A stretch of 64,000 bases of DNA from Thermus sediminis (GTDB taxonomy: Bacteria > Deinococcota > Deinococci > Deinococcales > Thermaceae). The notes under the pieces were generated by a model that saw only the letters and a program-made list of their open reading frames with translations, was not told the DNA's origin and made no database searches. The stretch covers positions 1,178,001 through 1,242,000 of the forward strand of contig NZ_QURO01000004.1 of the NCBI RefSeq assembly GCF_003426945.1, given 5' to 3'. The translations under genes were made by a program, and so were the position numbers. Shown here piece after piece: positions 26,348-43,006 of this stretch; positions within the stretch are counted from its first letter, which is position 1; each line of letters begins with the position of its first letter.

Positions 26348-26628
26348 CCCTTCTCGGCCTCCTTAGCCTCTGGCCCAAGATCTCCCCCAGGCCTCACCCC
26401 GTGCGGGTGGAGACGCTTGTGGAGGCCGCCTTCACCCCGCCAGCCCCGGAGCCCGTGAGCCTGAACCGGGCCAGCCTCGAGGACCTAGAGGCCCTCCCCG
26501 GGATAGGCCCCGTCCTAGCGAGGCGCATCCTAGAGGGGAGGCCCTACGAAACGGTGGAGGATCTCCTCAAAGTGAAGGGCATCGGCCCGGCCACCCTGGA
26601 GAAGCTCCGGCCTTACGTGGTGCCGTGA
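26320..26628 (+). CDS. comEA: Competence protein ComEA (helix-hairpin-helix DNA receptor)
   Basis: A 102-residue protein with an N-terminal membrane helix (residues about 2-20), a short linker, and a C-terminal (HhH)2 domain: SLNRASLEDLEALPGIGPVLARRIL and VKGIGPATLEKLRPYV. This is the ComEA receptor that binds incoming double-stranded DNA during natural transformation, a process highly active in Thermus. The GTG at 26320 is picked because the membrane helix starts right after it; it overlaps the upstream gene by 28 bp. Its stop overlaps the comEC GTG. Confidence 0.88.
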   Translation: MVLGYLLAVALLGLLSLWPKISPRPHPVRVETLVEAAFTPPAPEPVSLNRASLEDLEALPGIGPVLARRILEGRPYETVEDLLKVKGIGPATLEKLRPYVVP

Positions 26629-28658
26629 GGATGCACCTCGTTTCCCCTGGGGTAGGCTTGGGCCTAGGGGGTCTCCTGGGAGCCTGGGTTCTCCTCTACC
26701 CTCTGGCCCTGGTCCTGGTCCCCTTCCTCCTTTTCTGGCAACGGCTGCCCCTCCTCCTGGGTTTCCTCCTGGTCCTCGGGCGGGGGCTCCTCTTCCCCGT
26801 CCCGGAACCCCCTTACGGCCTGCGGATAGAGGGCACCTTCACCGTCCGGGAGGGGTTTACCGAATGGCAGGGGCACCGCCTGCGCCTGCGGCGCTTTCCG
26901 CCCCTGGAGGACGGGGTTTACCACCTACGGGGGTACCTGGCTCCTCCCGAGCCCCGGCGCAACCCCGGGGGGTTTGACGAGCGGGCCTGGCTCCTGGCCC
27001 AAGGCGTAAAGGGGGTGTTTCACGTGGAACGGGCCCAGCTCCTCTCCCCCCTCCCCAATCCGCGAGCCCCTTTACGGGAAAGGCTGGCCGCGGGCCTCTC
27101 CCCGCCCACCAAGGAGGTTTTGGAGGGCCTGGTCCTGGGCGAGAAGCTGGGCCTCGAGGAGGCCTACAGCCTCTTTCAAAGGGCGGGCCTGGCCCACCTC
27201 CTGGCGGTCTCCGGCCTCCACGTGGGCTTCCTCGTGGGAAGCGCCCTCCTTCTCCCCTTGGGCCGCTGGCGCTACCTCTTGGCCCTGGGCCTCCTCCCCC
27301 TCTACCTCTTCCTGGCGGGCCCCAGCCCCTCCCTGGTACGGGCCAGCCTCATGGCGGGCCTCTCCCTCCTCGGCCTCTTCCTGGGCCTAGGGGCCGCGGG
27401 GGTGGTCCAGGCCCTGGGGGTGGCCCTTTTCCTCCAGCTCCTCCTGAGGCCCGAGGCCCTCCTCAGCCTGGGCTTTCAGCTCTCCTACCTGGCCGTCTTG
27501 GGCCTGGCCCTGGTCCTCCCCTCCCTAAAGCTCCCCCCTGGGTTCCGGGGTTACCTCCTCGGGGGGCTCGCCGCTAGCCTAGCGGTCCAGGCCTTCCTGG
27601 CCCCCCTTCTCCTCCACCGCTTCCACTTCCTCCCCCTCCTCGCTCCCCTCAGCAACCTCCTGGCCCTCCCCCTGGCGGCCCTTCTGGTGCCCCTGGGCTT
27701 CCTCAAGCTCCTCCTGGGAGGGGCCTTGGCCTTCCCCGTGGAGCCTCTGGCCCAGGCCCTCCTGGCCCTGGCGGAACAGGCCTCCCAGGCTCCCCTCTTG
27801 TGGTGGGGAGAGATCTCCCCATGGGGCTTCGCCCTTTACTACCTAGGCCTGCTTCCCCCCCTTTTGGCCCTCCACCGGGTCCTCCCCTGGCGGAAAGCCC
27901 TCCTCCTCGCCACCCTGCCCGTGCTGGCGAGCCTAGCGGCGGGTCTCCCCAAACCCCTGGACCTGTGGCTTTTGGACGTGGGCCAGGGGGATGCCCTCCT
28001 GGCCCGGATGGGCAGGGCCGAGGTGCTGGTGGACGGGGGGAGGCCTTGGCAAGGGGAGAGGGTGGTGCGGGCCCTGAGGGCCTTGGGGGTGGAGGCCCTC
28101 GAGGTCGTGGTGGCCACCCACCCCGACGCCGACCACTACGGGGGGCTTCTCAAGGTGGTGGAGGAGGTCCCGGTGGGCCTCGCCCTCCTCTCCCCCGCCT
28201 TCCCCAAGGACCACCCCCTGGTCCGGGCGCTGGAGGCTAAAGGGGTCGCCACCCTCTACCCCGGGGCGGGCACGGAGATCCGGGTGGGGAAGGGGTGGCT
28301 TCGGGTCCTCTGGCCCGCCTTCTTGAGCGGGGACGACAACTGGGATGGCCTCGCCCTCCTCTTGGAGTTTGGCCCCGCCAGAGCCCTCCTCCTAGCGGAC
28401 CTGCCGAAGGAGGTGGAGGCTAGGCTTTCCGTGGAGGCCCTGGAGGTCCTCAAGGTCAGCCACCACGGCTCCCGCACGGGAACCTCCGAGGCCCTCCTGG
28501 CCAGGACCAGGCCGGGAATCGCCCTCATCGGGGTGGGGAGGAACCCCTACGGCCACCCCCACCCCGAGGTCCTGGGGCGCCTCGAGGCCCACGGGGCAAA
28601 GGTCTACCGCACGGACCGGATGGGGGCGGTCCGGGTGAGCTTCGGCTACGCGTGGTAG
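26625..28658 (+). CDS. comEC: Competence membrane channel ComEC/Rec2
   Basis: A 677-residue polytopic protein. The N-terminal part has membrane helices and an OB-like soluble segment; the middle has the ComEC competence domain ([14 protein letters not shown], then about eight helices). The C-terminal 200 residues form a metallo-beta-lactamase-like domain ([37 protein letters not shown]). It forms the inner-membrane channel for single-stranded DNA import. It overlaps comEA by 4 bp and its 3' end overlaps the convergent parB by 13 bp. A parS-like site lies inside the gene at 27016. Confidence 0.93.
   Translation: MRMHLVSPGVGLGLGGLLGAWVLLYPLALVLVPFLLFWQRLPLLLGFLLVLGRGLLFPVPEPPYGLRIEGTFTVREGFTEWQGHRLRLRRFPPLEDGVYHLRGYLAPPEPRRNPGGFDERAWLLAQGVKGVFHVERAQLLSPLPNPRAPLRERLAAGLSPPTKEVLEGLVLGEKLGLEEAYSLFQRAGLAHLLAVSGLHVGFLVGSALLLPLGRWRYLLALGLLPLYLFLAGPSPSLVRASLMAGLSLLGLFLGLGAAGVVQALGVALFLQLLLRPEALLSLGFQLSYLAVLGLALVLPSLKLPPGFRGYLLGGLAASLAVQAFLAPLLLHRFHFLPLLAPLSNLLALPLAALLVPLGFLKLLLGGALAFPVEPLAQALLALAEQASQAPLLWWGEISPWGFALYYLGLLPPLLALHRVLPWRKALLLATLPVLASLAAGLPKPLDLWLLDVGQGDALLARMGRAEVLVDGGRPWQGERVVRALRALGVEALEVVVATHPDADHYGGLLKVVEEVPVGLALLSPAFPKDHPLVRALEAKGVATLYPGAGTEIRVGKGWLRVLWPAFLSGDDNWDGLALLLEFGPARALLLADLPKEVEARLSVEALEVLKVSHHGSRTGTSEALLARTRPGIALIGVGRNPYGHPHPEVLGRLEAHGAKVYRTDRMGAVRVSFGYAW
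27016..27031. other. parS-like site within comEC
   Basis: TGTTTCACGTGGAACG matches the 16-bp ParB-binding consensus TGTTTCACGTGAAACA at 14 of 16 positions. It lies 1.6 kb from the parB gene, in the region where chromosomal parS sites cluster. Confidence 0.65.
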
Positions 28659-29435
28659 CCCAGGCGCTCCAGAAGGGCCGAGAGTTCCTCAGGGGAGCGG
28701 TAGTGGATGACCAGGCGGCCCCGCCTCCCCCCCACCACCTTCACAGGAAGGCCCAGGTGCCGGGAGAGCTCCAAGGAAAGGGGGGAGGGCTCCTTGGGCC
28801 TCCGCTCCTTGCCTAGGCGCTCCCTTAAGGCCTCAGCCTGGCGCACGGAAAGCCCCTTCTCCAGAATTTCCCCCAGGCCCCAGAGCCGGTCCTCGGGCTC
28901 CAGCATGAGGAGGGCCCGGGCGTGCCCCGCCGTGATCTCCCCCACCTCCAAAGCCTCCAGGACCTCCTCGGGCAACTGGAGGAGCCTCAGGGCATTGGCC
29001 ACCGTGGAGCGGGCCTTGCCCACCCGCCGGGCCACCTCCTCCTGCGTCAAGCCCATGGAAAGAAGGGCCTGGTACCCCCGGGCCTCCTCCACGGGGGAAA
29101 GGTCCTCCCGCTGGAGGTTTTCCACCAGGGCCAGTTCCAGGGCCTCCCGGTCCGTGAGGTCCCGCACCAGGGCGGGCACCTCGGAAAGCCCCGCCATTTG
29201 GGCGGCCCTAAAGCGCCTTTCCCCGGCTACCAGCTCGTACCCTTCCCCCTTGGGGCGCACCAGGAGGGGCTGGAGGAGGCCCTTCTCCCGGATGGAGGCG
29301 GCGAGCTCCTCCAGGCTCTCCGGGGAAAACCGCCGCCGGGGCTGGGCGGGGCTAGGGCGGATGGCCGAAAGGGGAAGGCGCACCACCCCGCCGGTCCCCT
29401 TGGGCAGGAGGGCCTCAAGGCCCCTTCCTAGACCG

Positions 29436-29452
<17 letters not shown>
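28646..29452 (-). CDS. parB: Chromosome partitioning protein ParB (Spo0J)
   Basis: A 268-residue CTP-dependent clamp that loads at parS and spreads. The N-terminal CTPase domain has [24 protein letters not shown] (box II) and [16 protein letters not shown]. The central HTH ([27 protein letters not shown]) contacts parS, and the C-terminal part (from about 230) dimerises. Starts at 29452, overlapping parA by 17 bp, so the two are translationally coupled. parS sites lie at 30917, 27016 and 32048. Confidence 0.96.
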
Positions 29453-32723
<3,271 letters not shown>

Positions 32724-32730
32724 CCTGCTT

Positions 32731-32759
32731 TTCACTTTACCAAGCCCCTAGCGTAGAAT
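32731..32759 (+). promoter_or_regulatory. Promoter of dnaA
   Basis: TTCACT (32731-32736), a 17-bp spacer and TAGAAT (32754-32759). Transcription would start near 32766. The -10 overlaps an ATG at 32758, which therefore cannot be the start codon of this transcript. Confidence 0.55.
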
Positions 32760-32784
32760 GTTCCCTCGGACGGTGGGGGTGACC

Positions 32785-34098
32785 TTGACGCACGAGGCGG
32801 TCTGGCAACACGTTCTGGAGCACATCCGCCGCAACATCACCGAGGTGGAGTACCACACCTGGTTTGAGAGGATTCGCCCCTTGGGCATCCAGGAGGGGGT
32901 CTTGGAGCTAGCGGTGCCCACCTCCTTTGCCCTGGACTGGATAAGGCGGCACTACGCCGAGCTGATCCAGGAGGCCTTGGGCCTCCTAGGGGCCCAGGTT
33001 CCCCGCTTTGAGCTACGGGTGATCCCCAACGCCCCGGTCCAGGAGGACATCTTCCAGGCCGCTCCCAAGGCCGAACCCGCCCCGCCCAAACTCAACCCCA
33101 AGTACACCTTTGAGAACTTCGTGGTGGGGCCCAACAACTCCATGGCCCACGCAGCGGCGGTGGCCGTGGCCGAGTCCCCGGGGCGGGCGTACAACCCCCT
33201 TTTCATCTACGGGGGCGTGGGTCTGGGCAAGACCCACCTCATGCACGCAGTAGGCCACTCCGTGGCCAAGCGCTTCCCCCACCTGAGGATCGAGTACGTT
33301 TCCACGGAAACCTTCACCAACGAACTCATCAACGCCATCCGCGAGGACCGCATGGCGGAGTTCCGCGAGCGCTACCGCTCCATGGACCTCCTCCTGGTGG
33401 ACGACATCCAGTTCATCGCCGGAAAAGAGCGGACCCAGGAGGAGTTCTTCCACACCTTCAACGCCCTTTACGAAGCCCACAAGCAGATCATCCTCTCCTC
33501 TGACCGACCCCCCAAGGACATCCTGACCCTCGAGGCCCGCCTGAGGAGCCGCTTTGAGTGGGGCCTCATCACCGATATCCAGCCCCCTGACCTGGAAACC
33601 CGCATCGCCATCCTGAAGATGAACGCGGAGCAACGAGGCCTCCGCATCGGCGAGGACGTTCTGGAGTACATCGCCCGCCAGGTCACCTCCAACATCCGCG
33701 AGCTGGAAGGAGCCCTGATGCGAACCGTGGCCTACGCCTCCTTAAACGGGGTGGAGCTCACCCGCCAGGTGGCCGCCAAGGCGCTTTCCGACATCTTCGC
33801 CCCCCGGGAGGTGGAGGTGGAACCCCAGGAAATCGTGCGGGTGGTGGCGGAGCACTTCGCCCTCCGCCTGGAGGACCTGGTGGGAGGTGGGCGGCGGAAG
33901 GAAGTGGTCTTGCCCCGGCAGATCGCCATGTTCCTGGTGCGGGACCTCACCCGCTCCTCCTTGCCCGAGATCGGCCAGCTCTTCGGCGGCCGGGATCACA
34001 CCACAGTGCTCTACGCCATCCAAAAGGTCCAGGAGCTTTCTGAGAGCGACCGGGAGGTGCAAAGCTTGCTCCGCTCCCTCCGGGAGAAGCTGGGATGA
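32785..34098 (+). CDS. dnaA: Chromosomal replication initiator DnaA
   Basis: A AAA+ initiator that binds DnaA boxes in oriC and unwinds it. Domain I starts [13 protein letters not shown]; domain III has Walker [11 protein letters not shown], Walker [13 protein letters not shown] and the sensor/Arg-finger region; domain IV has the DNA-binding signature [13 protein letters not shown] chose the TTG at 32785 (437 residues) because GGTGGGGGTG precedes it and domain I homology begins there. Upstream in-frame options are ATG 32758, which lies inside the -10 box, and GTG 32773 or 32779. The gene is followed by oriC and dnaN. Confidence 0.96.
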   Translation: MTHEAVWQHVLEHIRRNITEVEYHTWFERIRPLGIQEGVLELAVPTSFALDWIRRHYAELIQEALGLLGAQVPRFELRVIPNAPVQEDIFQAAPKAEPAPPKLNPKYTFENFVVGPNNSMAHAAAVAVAESPGRAYNPLFIYGGVGLGKTHLMHAVGHSVAKRFPHLRIEYVSTETFTNELINAIREDRMAEFRERYRSMDLLLVDDIQFIAGKERTQEEFFHTFNALYEAHKQIILSSDRPPKDILTLEARLRSRFEWGLITDIQPPDLETRIAILKMNAEQRGLRIGEDVLEYIARQVTSNIRELEGALMRTVAYASLNGVELTRQVAAKALSDIFAPREVEVEPQEIVRVVAEHFALRLEDLVGGGRRKEVVLPRQIAMFLVRDLTRSSLPEIGQLFGGRDHTTVLYAIQKVQELSESDREVQSLLRSLREKLG

Positions 34099-34303
34099 GG
34101 GCTGTGGATAACCTGTGGATAACCCTGTGGATAACCCGGCCTCACCTGTGGATAACCCTGTGGATAACCTGTGGAAAACCTGGGGGGGCTTGGGGCCTGT
34201 GGATAACCCGCGGGTTATCCACACCTTATCCACAGGCAAAGCCCACTTTTCCACAAGAGTTATCCACAACCCCTTTTGCGTCTAGGAGGGCTCTTTCTAC
34301 CCT

Positions 34304-34347
34304 TTATCCACATATCCACAGGCCCTACTACTACGGCTACTAATCTT
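34304..34347 (+). other. Basal unwinding element: paired DnaA boxes, GC clamp and DnaA-trios
   Basis: Two close reverse DnaA boxes (34304-34312, 34312-34320) are followed by GGCCC and then CTACTACTAC-GGC-TACTAATC. On the other strand read 3' to 5' this is GAT GAT GAT GCC GAT GAT TAG, the DnaA-trio pattern of Bacillus subtilis, with the same order of elements. Confidence 0.7.
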
Positions 34348-34378
34348 TTTAAGATTTATAAAAGAGTCTTAGTAGTAG
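34325..34378. repeat. Inverted repeat of the trinucleotide tract flanking the AT-rich unwinding region
   Basis: CTACTACTA (34325-34333) and its exact reverse complement TAGTAGTAG (34370-34378) bracket an AT-rich core that itself holds the inverted pair AATCTT (34342-34347) and AAGATT (34351-34356). The right arm ends 6 nt before the dnaN ribosome binding site. Confidence 0.75.
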
Positions 34379-34395
34379 TTAAGAGGAGGACAGCA

Positions 34396-38282
<3,887 letters not shown>

Positions 38283-38328
38283 GGGGTTCCGGAGGAGGGG
38301 AGAGGCTGGCCTGCCTGACCGGGGAGGG

Positions 38329-38526
38329 GGCCAGGGAGCCGCCTCCCGTGGGCAGGAGGATGGGCTTGGGGGTGTGGGTGGAAAGCTCCTGGAGGAGCCC
38401 GAGCCCCTCTTCCGTGGAGAGCTTCCCGGGAAAGGGGTCAGGCTCGGCGGAGGCCGGGCAGTGGAGGCGGGCCAGGGCCGTCTCCCAGGCCGCCAGGAGG
38501 GGAAAGGGGTGGGGGTCTGGCTTCAT
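38329..38526 (-). pseudogene. Truncated radical-SAM gene remnant
   Basis: Sixty-six residues starting at a Met with GGTGGAGGT upstream resemble the N terminus of NirJ/AhbD-like radical SAM proteins: AAWETALARLHCPASAEP followed by GKLSTEEGLGLLQEL and PILLPTGGG. The expected Cx3Cx2C iron-sulfur motif is damaged: only one Cys of the three is left because of a small deletion. After TGGGSL the frame continues as low-complexity nonsense into the end of pyk. The rest of the gene is gone. Confidence 0.6.
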
Positions 38527-38563
38527 ACCTCCACCTTGTCCAAAGGGGGTGGGGCGGATGTCC

Positions 38564-39559
38564 CTAGCGGGGCCGGGTGAGGTGGTAGACGAAGCTCCGG
38601 GCCTCCTTGGGTTCTATCCTGGCCTCGAGCCGGTACCCCTCGGGGAGGAGGGTGGCCCCAGGGAAGTCCAGGCGGAAGGGGTGGGGGAAGGACTCCGAGA
38701 GGAGGAGGACCACGGGGTAGGGGTAGGGGTTCTCCAGGCGGGTCTCCACCCTATAGGTGGCCTCCTCCTTGGTTTCGCCCACCTTCTCCACCCTCCGGGA
38801 AAGCCTGGCCTCCAGGTCCCGCCCCAGCCAGACCTCGGCCCCCTCCCCCTTGGGCGTGGGGGGCATCCTCCCCTGGCCCAGGAGGAAGCCTCCTTCGCTC
38901 ACCTCCAGGACCCCGGGGGCCAGGGGGAAGGGGGCCTGGAAGCGGTAGCCCCTTTCTAGAGGGAGGAGCCTGTCTGTGCGGAAAGGGGCTTGGTAGCGGA
39001 GGAGGCGTTCTGGGGCCACCTCCGCCTTCAGGAAGGGTATCTCGGTGATGCCGGGCGAAAGCCTTGTTGCCCCCAGCTCGTAGCGGAAGAGGCCCAAGGG
39101 GGTGTCTCCCGGGGCTTCCTCCAGGGTGCGGAAGGCCATCTGGGGCGCGGCCCTCCCGGGCGGGCTCAGGAGGGGGGCTTCCCCCGCGAGGAGGGTGAGC
39201 CTTCGGGCCTCCAGGGCCTCCCCCTCGAGGCGGAGCCGGGCCCAGGCGGTGAGGCGGCCCTCCAAAAGGGTGTAGAAGACCTCCCCGGAAAGCCCCGTGT
39301 AGAGGTAGCGCAGGGTGGCCCCTCCCTCCCCCCGGTAGCGGAAGAGGACGGCGCCCCCCTGGTAGACCCTTTCCACCTCCTCCACCCCGAGGAGGCGCAA
39401 GGAGCCCTGGGGGATGCGGGAGAGCTTATCCCCCGCCAGGTAGACCCAGGTGGAGGGGGGGAGGACCACGGGCTCCTTGATCTCGGCGAACCCTGGGTAG
39501 ACCACTACCTCTTGGGCCAGGGCCAGGCTCAGGAAAAGGAGGGCAAGGCTTTTTCTCAC
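38564..39559 (-). CDS. Secreted protein with DUF4139-like C-terminal domain
   Basis: A 331-residue protein with a signal peptide (KSLALLFLSLALAQ, residues 3-16) and a beta-rich body. The C-terminal 100 residues (YRVETRLENPYPYPVVLLLSESFP, then a conserved RIEPKEARSFVYHLT end) resemble the DUF4139 fold found in MuiA-like exported proteins. No catalytic motif is seen. It overlaps the upstream metallo-hydrolase gene by 4 bp and is the last intact gene of the dxs operon. Confidence 0.65.
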   Translation of the reverse strand: MRKSLALLFLSLALAQEVVVYPGFAEIKEPVVLPPSTWVYLAGDKLSRIPQGSLRLLGVEEVERVYQGGAVLFRYRGEGGATLRYLYTGLSGEVFYTLLEGRLTAWARLRLEGEALEARRLTLLAGEAPLLSPPGRAAPQMAFRTLEEAPGDTPLGLFRYELGATRLSPGITEIPFLKAEVAPERLLRYQAPFRTDRLLPLERGYRFQAPFPLAPGVLEVSEGGFLLGQGRMPPTPKGEGAEVWLGRDLEARLSRRVEKVGETKEEATYRVETRLENPYPYPVVLLLSESFPHPFRLDFPGATLLPEGYRLEARIEPKEARSFVYHLTRPR

Positions 39560-40170
39560 ACCCCCAGTCTACGGGCTAGGGCCTCCACCGCTTCCCGGTC
39601 CAGGGGCCCCCCGTGGCCCAGGTAGACCCGGCGCACCCCCAGGTCCAAGATCCTGCGCACCGTGCGCCTTGCCAGCCCGTGGTCCTCGTTGATCCACCTA
39701 GGGGGAAGGCCCTTCCCCCGAAGGGCGTCCCCCGCCAGAAGGACCCCCTCCTTTAGGAGGCCCACCTGGCCCAGGGTGTGGCCGGGGAGGGCCACCACCC
39801 GCCAGCCGAAGACCTCCTCTCCCTCCTCTATGGGCCATAGGGCCTCCTTGGGCAGGAGCGGGGCCAGGTTGGCGAGCTTTCTTCCCAAAAGGGGGATGGG
39901 AAGGGGCGGGCGGGCCCTTTCCCCGGTGAGGTAGGGCCACTCCTCTGGGTGGGCCAGGACGGGGAGGCCAAAGCGCTCCCAAAGGGCCCTGGCTCCCCCC
40001 GAGTGGTCCAGGTGGTGGTGGGTGAGGAAGAGGAGTTTGGGTGGGGCCGTGAGGAGCGCGAGAAGCCGCTTGGCCTCCCAGGGGAGGCCCGCGTCCACCA
40101 AAAAGTAGCCCTCCTCCGCCGGGACGCGGTAGAGGTTGGCGGCGAAGCCCAGGGCCTCAGGCCCGCTCAC
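39556..40170 (-). CDS. MBL-fold metallohydrolase
   Basis: A 204-residue metallo-beta-lactamase-fold hydrolase. Metal ligands are in [11 protein letters not shown] (HxHxDH), [10 protein letters not shown] and LLAGDALRG, with a last His at HGG near the C terminus ([10 protein letters not shown]). The glyoxalase II-like compact size is usual, but the substrate is unknown. It overlaps the 3' end of dxs by 14 bp. Confidence 0.88.
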   Translation of the reverse strand: MSGPEALGFAANLYRVPAEEGYFLVDAGLPWEAKRLLALLTAPPKLLFLTHHHLDHSGGARALWERFGLPVLAHPEEWPYLTGERARPPLPIPLLGRKLANLAPLLPKEALWPIEEGEEVFGWRVVALPGHTLGQVGLLKEGVLLAGDALRGKGLPPRWINEDHGLARRTVRRILDLGVRRVYLGHGGPLDREAVEALARRLGV

Positions 40171-42004
40171 AGACGACGCTTATGCCCATCTCCCTCAGGG
40201 CCTTCCGGATGCCCTCGGGGTCTATCCCCGCCTGGCGGTGGAGGCTGGGGATGGTGCCATGCTCAAAGAAACGGTCTGGCAAGCCCAGGACCCGCACCTC
40301 GGGCCTCAGGCCCATCTCGTTCAGGGCCTCCAGGACTGCGCTCCCGAAGCCGCCCATCCTCTGGTGGTCCTCCACGGTGAGGAGCTTATACCGGGAAAGC
40401 CCCCTCAGGGTCTCCAGGTCTAGAGGCTTGAGGAAGCGGGCGTTCACCACCCCTACCCTGGGGTCCTCCCCGGCGGCCTCGAGGGCGTAGCGGAGCGTCT
40501 TGCCGAAGGCCAGGATGTAGGCCTCCGTCCCCTCCTTGAGGACCTCCCACCTGCCCCAGGCGATCTCCGGCCAGAGGCCCTCCTCCACCCTTTCCACGTT
40601 GTCCCGAGGGTAGCGGATGGCCACCGGCCCCCCCACTTCCAGGGCCTTCCTCAGCATGGCCCTAAGCTCCCGAGCATCCTTGGGGGCGGCGATCTGAAAG
40701 TTGGGGATGGTCCTCAGGTAGGCGATGTCAAAGACCCCGTGGTGGGTGGCCCCGTCCGCCCCCACGATCCCCGCCCGGTCAATGGCGAAGACCACGGGGA
40801 GGTTCTCTATGGCCACATCGTGGATGGCCTGGTCGTAGGCCCGCTGGAGGAAGGTGGAGTAGATGGCCACGATGGGCTTCATCCCCTTCAGGGCCAGGCC
40901 CGCCGCCGTGGTCACGGCCACGTCCTCGCAGATGCCCACGTCCAGGTAGCGCTCGGGGTGCTCCAGGGAGTAGCGCACCAGGCCCGAGCCCTCCCGCATG
41001 GCGGGGGTGAGGACGAAGAGCCTGGGCTCCTGGTAGGCGAGCTCCGTGACCGCATCCCCGAAGGCCTGGCTCCAGCCGTAGCCCTTGGAGACCTTCTCCG
41101 GCTTCTCCGGGTTGAAGCCGGGGGGGCCGTGCCAGTAGATGGGGTCGGCCTCGGCCACCTTGTAGCCCTTGCCCTTCTGGGTGACCACGTGGAGGAGGGT
41201 AGGGCCCTCCAGCTCCTTGAGGTGTTCCAGGATGTGGATGAGGCCCTTGAGGTCGTGCCCGTCCACGGGGCCCACGTAGCGGATCCCCCAGGCGTAAAAG
41301 GGGTTTTCCTGGTTTAGGAGGAGCTTGGCCGCCTCCTTGGCCCGGTCCACCAGGTCAAAAAGCTGGGGGGAGATGCGCTCCAGGATCTGCTTGCCCAGCT
41401 TCTCCGCATCCTGGAACCACTTCCTTATCTGAAGCTCTTTGAAGTACTTGTTGAGGGCCCCCACGTTCTCGGAGATGCTCATCTCGTTGTCGTTCAGGAT
41501 GATGAGCATCCTCTTCTGGAGCTCTCCGATCTTGTTGAGGGCTGCCAGGGCCATCCCCCCCGTGAGGGCCCCGTCCCCGATCACCGCCACCACGTGGTGG
41601 TCCTCCCCCATAAGGTCCCGGGCAAGGGCCATGCCCAGGGCGTTGGCCAAGGAGGTGGAGGCGTGCCCCACGGTGATGGCGTCGTGGGGGGACTCGGAGA
41701 CCTTGGTGAAGCCGGAGAGGCCGCCCTCCTGGCGCAGGGTGTGGAAACGGTCCTTGCGCCCGGTGACCAGCTTGTGGGCATAGGCCTGGTGCCCCACGTC
41801 AAAGAGGATCCTGTCCTTGGGGGAGTGGAAGACCCGGTGAAGGGCCAGGATCAGCTCCACCGCCCCCAGGGAGCTGGCGAGATGCCCGCCGTTTTGCGCC
41901 GTGACCCGGATGATCTCGCTCCGGATCTCCTCCGCCAGCTTCAAGAGCTCTTCCAGACTTAGCCTCTTCAGATCCTCGGGCCTATTTACCTTGTCCAGAA
42001 CCAT
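40157..42004 (-). CDS. dxs: 1-deoxy-D-xylulose-5-phosphate synthase
   Basis: A 615-residue thiamine diphosphate enzyme making the first committed precursor of the MEP isoprenoid pathway. The N-terminal domain has [29 protein letters not shown] and the ThDP motif [15 protein letters not shown]...LNDN. The transketolase Pyr domain carries EGSGLVRY and [14 protein letters not shown], and [15 protein letters not shown] is intact. AGGTGGAG precedes the ATG. ispF of the same pathway is at 49.1 kb in this window. It is the second gene of a leaderless-promoter operon. Confidence 0.96.
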   Translation of the reverse strand: MVLDKVNRPEDLKRLSLEELLKLAEEIRSEIIRVTAQNGGHLASSLGAVELILALHRVFHSPKDRILFDVGHQAYAHKLVTGRKDRFHTLRQEGGLSGFTKVSESPHDAITVGHASTSLANALGMALARDLMGEDHHVVAVIGDGALTGGMALAALNKIGELQKRMLIILNDNEMSISENVGALNKYFKELQIRKWFQDAEKLGKQILERISPQLFDLVDRAKEAAKLLLNQENPFYAWGIRYVGPVDGHDLKGLIHILEHLKELEGPTLLHVVTQKGKGYKVAEADPIYWHGPPGFNPEKPEKVSKGYGWSQAFGDAVTELAYQEPRLFVLTPAMREGSGLVRYSLEHPERYLDVGICEDVAVTTAAGLALKGMKPIVAIYSTFLQRAYDQAIHDVAIENLPVVFAIDRAGIVGADGATHHGVFDIAYLRTIPNFQIAAPKDARELRAMLRKALEVGGPVAIRYPRDNVERVEEGLWPEIAWGRWEVLKEGTEAYILAFGKTLRYALEAAGEDPRVGVVNARFLKPLDLETLRGLSRYKLLTVEDHQRMGGFGSAVLEALNEMGLRPEVRVLGLPDRFFEHGTIPSLHRQAGIDPEGIRKALREMGISVVCERA

Positions 42005-42013
42005 GCTCCACCT

Positions 42014-42658
42014 CTAGCGGAAGTTGCGCTCCACCAGGATGCGCCCCTCCCGAGTGCGCACCTCGCCCACCCGGGGGGCAAGCCAGACCTCCCGCACGTC
42101 CTGGCTGCGGCTATCTTGGAAGGTCTGGCGGATCCGGTAGATGCGGAAGGGCCCCGCCGGCACCCGCACCTCCCGCTCCTCCAGGACCTCCATCCCGTAG
42201 TTCAAGGGGCCCTGGGCGAGGGGTTCCCGCCCCGAGGGGGTGAGGAGCTCCACCCGCACGGTGGTGGTGCCGCCCCAGCGGTAGCCGGGGGCGAGAAGGG
42301 CCTCGGGGGGGTATTCCAGGAGCGGGGGGATGAAGACCACCCGGGCCGAGGGTTCCTGGAAGCCCAAGAGCCTCACCCCAAAGGGGCCCACCTGCCGGAA
42401 GTAGACCCGGTCCTCCCCCCGGCCGAAGACGCGGAAGCGGAGGGCCTCCTGGCCTTCAAAGGCCGTTGGGCCTTCCACCCGCATCCGGTAAGGGGGGGAG
42501 GCCAGGGACTCCCCCTCGGGGACGTAGACCCACTCCAGCCCTGTGCTAGCGGGGTAGAAGCCCCTCTCCTCCAGGAGGGGGCGGGCCTCCGGGGTTTGGG
42601 TCACCTGGGGGGCGCAGGCGGCGACGGTTAGGGTAAGGGCCATGAGGTACGGCCTCAT
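42014..42658 (-). CDS. Lipoprotein, hypothetical
   Basis: A 214-residue protein with a short lipoprotein signal (LMALTLTVAAC, predicted lipidated Cys at residue 15) and a beta-rich mature part containing WVYVPEGES, VWLAPRVGEVRTREG and paired strands. It resembles predicted exported lipoproteins of unknown role. A -10 TAAACT on this strand (42671-42666) lies 7 nt before the ATG, so it is the leaderless first gene of the group leading to dxs; the dxs start is 9 bp after its stop. Confidence 0.7.
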   Translation of the reverse strand: MRPYLMALTLTVAACAPQVTQTPEARPLLEERGFYPASTGLEWVYVPEGESLASPPYRMRVEGPTAFEGQEALRFRVFGRGEDRVYFRQVGPFGVRLLGFQEPSARVVFIPPLLEYPPEALLAPGYRWGGTTTVRVELLTPSGREPLAQGPLNYGMEVLEEREVRVPAGPFRIYRIRQTFQDSRSQDVREVWLAPRVGEVRTREGRILVERNFR

Positions 42659-43006
42659 GCTACGGAGTTTACCCCTTGGTTCCCCGTAAGCTGGCCGACA
42701 TTTTCCGGAGGTCCGAGGGGGGTCTTCCTACGCAAAGACGAACCCCCGGAGGGGCTAGCGGCCCCATGGGCCTTGCCATCCCTCTCCCCGCATCCTTCCC
42801 TCCAGGCTGGTCTTAAGCTCCCCTAGCCGGGTATCCTGCTCCACAGTGGGGTGGATGCGCAAGGGGACAGCCGGGGGGATGGTGTGTGTGGAGCCACTTG
42901 GAGAGGGTGGACCTGCCGGTGGTCTGGCCTTACCCTCTGACCTTGGCCCTCTTCCGGGTCTAGCCCTCTTCTCAGCCTCGGCCTGCTTCCAAGGGTAGGT
43001 AAGGGT
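42659..43006. other. Intergenic region, no gene supported
   Basis: These 348 bp hold the divergent promoters of the lipoprotein and the beta-barrel-like gene. A reverse-strand reading frame of 114 codons crosses it but looks like noise apart from a short RLGELKTSLEGRM segment. A forward-frame tail (SHLERVDLPVVWPYPLTLALF, ending at a stop near 42962) looks like the C terminus of a small membrane protein. Both may be traces of decayed genes. Confidence 0.4.

Larger units (their letters stand above)
34099..34395. other. oriC: Chromosomal replication origin oriC
   Basis: The 297-bp dnaA-dnaN gap holds 13 DnaA boxes. Seven are forward (TGTGGATAA) at 34103, 34114, 34126, 34147, 34159, 34170 (TGTGGAAAA) and 34198. 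Six are reverse (TTATCCACA) at 34215, 34226, 34247 (TTTTCCACA), 34260, 34304 and 34312 (ATATCCACA). The two groups face each other across a 26-bp perfect palindrome at 34198-34223. An AT-rich unwinding region follows. The number and arrangement agree with the origin described for T. thermophilus. Confidence 0.97.

Noticed and set aside
34103-34320. Repeated 9-mers near dnaN as a CRISPR or tandem repeat
   Set aside because: The unit is TGTGGATAA or its complement in two opposed clusters; these are DnaA boxes of oriC.
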